Source of the DNA: Mariniphaga anaerophila
GTDB lineage: Bacteria > Bacteroidota > Bacteroidia > Bacteroidales > Prolixibacteraceae
Assembly: GCF_900129025.1 (NCBI RefSeq)
Contig: NZ_FQUM01000004.1
Span: 124,001 to 188,000 of the forward strand
Direction: 5' to 3'
DNA: 64,000 nucleotides
Shown: piece by piece, positions 63,494-64,000 of the stretch
Position numbering within the stretch: the stretch's first letter is position 1
Layout of the letters: the number at the start of each line of letters is the position of its first letter
The notes under the pieces: model-generated
Database searches by the model: none
Told to the model about the DNA's origin: nothing
The model's input: only the letters and a program-made list of their open reading frames with translations
Translations under genes and position numbers: made by a program

Positions 63494-64000
63494 CTATTCA
63501 AACCAACCATCAACGGTTGCTTTATTTTCTTCATACCATTTTGTGGCACCGGCTTCTTCTCCTTCGGCTTTTATTGTTGCCAGTAAACCATACAGTTGTT
63601 CTTCACTAAGGTTAAACTTTTTGAAGAACGAGGCAACTTTTGGCATGTCCTCTTCAAACCCTCTTCTTGAAAGAATTGCGCACACGTCTTCAGGATAAAC
63701 ACCTTTTGGATCTTCGAGAAATTTCAAATCGAAGTTGGCCCATTTGAAATGAGGCTTCCAACCAGTTACCACAATCCATTCTTTATTCTTTATTGCTTTT
63801 TCGAGGCTGGCAACCATGGCCGGGCCGCTGGAAGTAATCTGCTCAAAATCGAGGTTGTACGCTTCAATTGCTTTCACCGTATTTGTATGAATTCCGGCGC
63901 CACTTCCAATCCCTACAATTTCGCCGCCAAATTTATCTTTGTTCGCATTCAGCTCTTCAATAGAATTTATGGTAACATACGAAGGCACCACCAGTCCGGT
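63494..64000 (-). CDS. Glycine betaine/proline-type ABC transporter substrate-binding protein, partial (N-terminus off the window)
   Basis: The C-terminal 168 residues of a solute-binding protein of the OpuAC type; the frame remains open to the window edge with TGLVVPSYVTINS at the cut. Further motifs: GSGAGIHTNTVKAI, WIVVTGWKPHFKWANFDLKFL (aromatic betaine box with three tryptophans), and FFKKFNLSEEQLYGL. It imports a quaternary amine such as betaine or choline, driven by an ABC permease/ATPase that must lie beyond the right end or elsewhere. It is unrelated to the sugar genes to the left. A terminator follows at 63435-63464. Confidence 0.9.
   Translation of the reverse strand, partial: TGLVVPSYVTINSIEELNANKDKFGGEIVGIGSGAGIHTNTVKAIEAYNLDFEQITSSGPAMVASLEKAIKNKEWIVVTGWKPHFKWANFDLKFLEDPKGVYPEDVCAILSRRGFEEDMPKVASFFKKFNLSEEQLYGLLATIKAEGEEAGATKWYEENKATVDGWFE

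Noticed and set aside
1-64000. tRNA, rRNA, CRISPR, riboswitch, insertion sequence or phage elements
   Set aside because: None was seen in the intergenic gaps, most of which are under 250 bases; faint or degenerate forms cannot be excluded by reading alone.

Overview
The window looks like the chromosome of a free-living, probably marine, member of the Bacteroidota. An affiliation near the Marinilabiliales/Prolixibacteraceae is a guess from gene content only. The evidence is two SusC/SusD pairs, two PorP/SprF-type proteins, a large surface protein with a gliding-motility-type C-terminal sorting domain, many short lipoprotein or Sec signal peptides, and promoters of the Bacteroidota form (TTTG, about 20 nt, TAnnTTTG). 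I saw no rRNA, tRNA, CRISPR array, insertion sequence or phage gene.

Layout. 0-6.8 kb: two PorP/SprF genes (+), then on the minus strand a possible 57-residue small gene, a C-type-lectin/PKD surface protein with a T9SS-type C-terminus, a dihydroorotate-dehydrogenase-like protein and a YggS-family PLP protein. 6.9-8.5 kb: overlapping pabB-pabC (p-aminobenzoate synthesis). 8.7-18.6 kb (+): polysaccharide-utilization-like locus 1, with a glutamine-amidotransferase-like protein, a PqaA-type alpha/beta hydrolase lipoprotein, a PKD lipoprotein, SusC, SusD, a strong terminator, and a ceramidase-like protein. 18.6-27.6 kb (-): lipocalin-like lipoprotein, esterase, second ceramidase-like protein, a sialidase-like/ChbG-deacetylase fusion, a sialidase-like protein, a sodium:solute symporter and a DapA/NanA-family aldolase, with a divergent AraC regulator. 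28.7-40.8 kb (-): locus 2, with SusC, SusD, a metallophosphoesterase, a propeller-plus-toroid protein of unknown function, a second metallophosphoesterase and a PHP phosphoesterase. 41.4-57.4 kb: an MBL-fold hydrolase (+), then a minus-strand cluster with LacI regulator, ROK kinase, GmhA-like SIS isomerase, exported GH38, GH92, a PfkB-kinase/HAD-phosphatase fusion, a protein of uncertain family, DUF1080, an AGE-family epimerase, a symporter, and a divergently controlled metallophosphoesterase. 57.7-63.3 kb (+): CPBP protease, a divergent GH92 and a second copy of the propeller-plus-toroid protein. The right edge cuts a glycine-betaine-type substrate-binding protein gene.

How it may work together (inference). 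SusC/D pairs import oligosaccharides. Outer-surface or periplasmic alpha-mannosidases (GH92 x2, Tat-exported GH38), sialidase-like enzymes, a deacetylase domain, ceramidase-like hydrolases and four or five phosphoesterases would strip sialylated, mannosylated and perhaps phosphorylated glycoconjugates. Symporters take up monosaccharides. Aldolase, AGE epimerase, ROK kinase and the SIS/PfkB-HAD proteins process the sugars. The parts most likely to be undescribed are the propeller-plus-toroid protein family, present twice next to glycan genes; the kinase-phosphatase fusion with its GmhA-like and unknown-family neighbours; and the sialidase-like/ChbG fusion.
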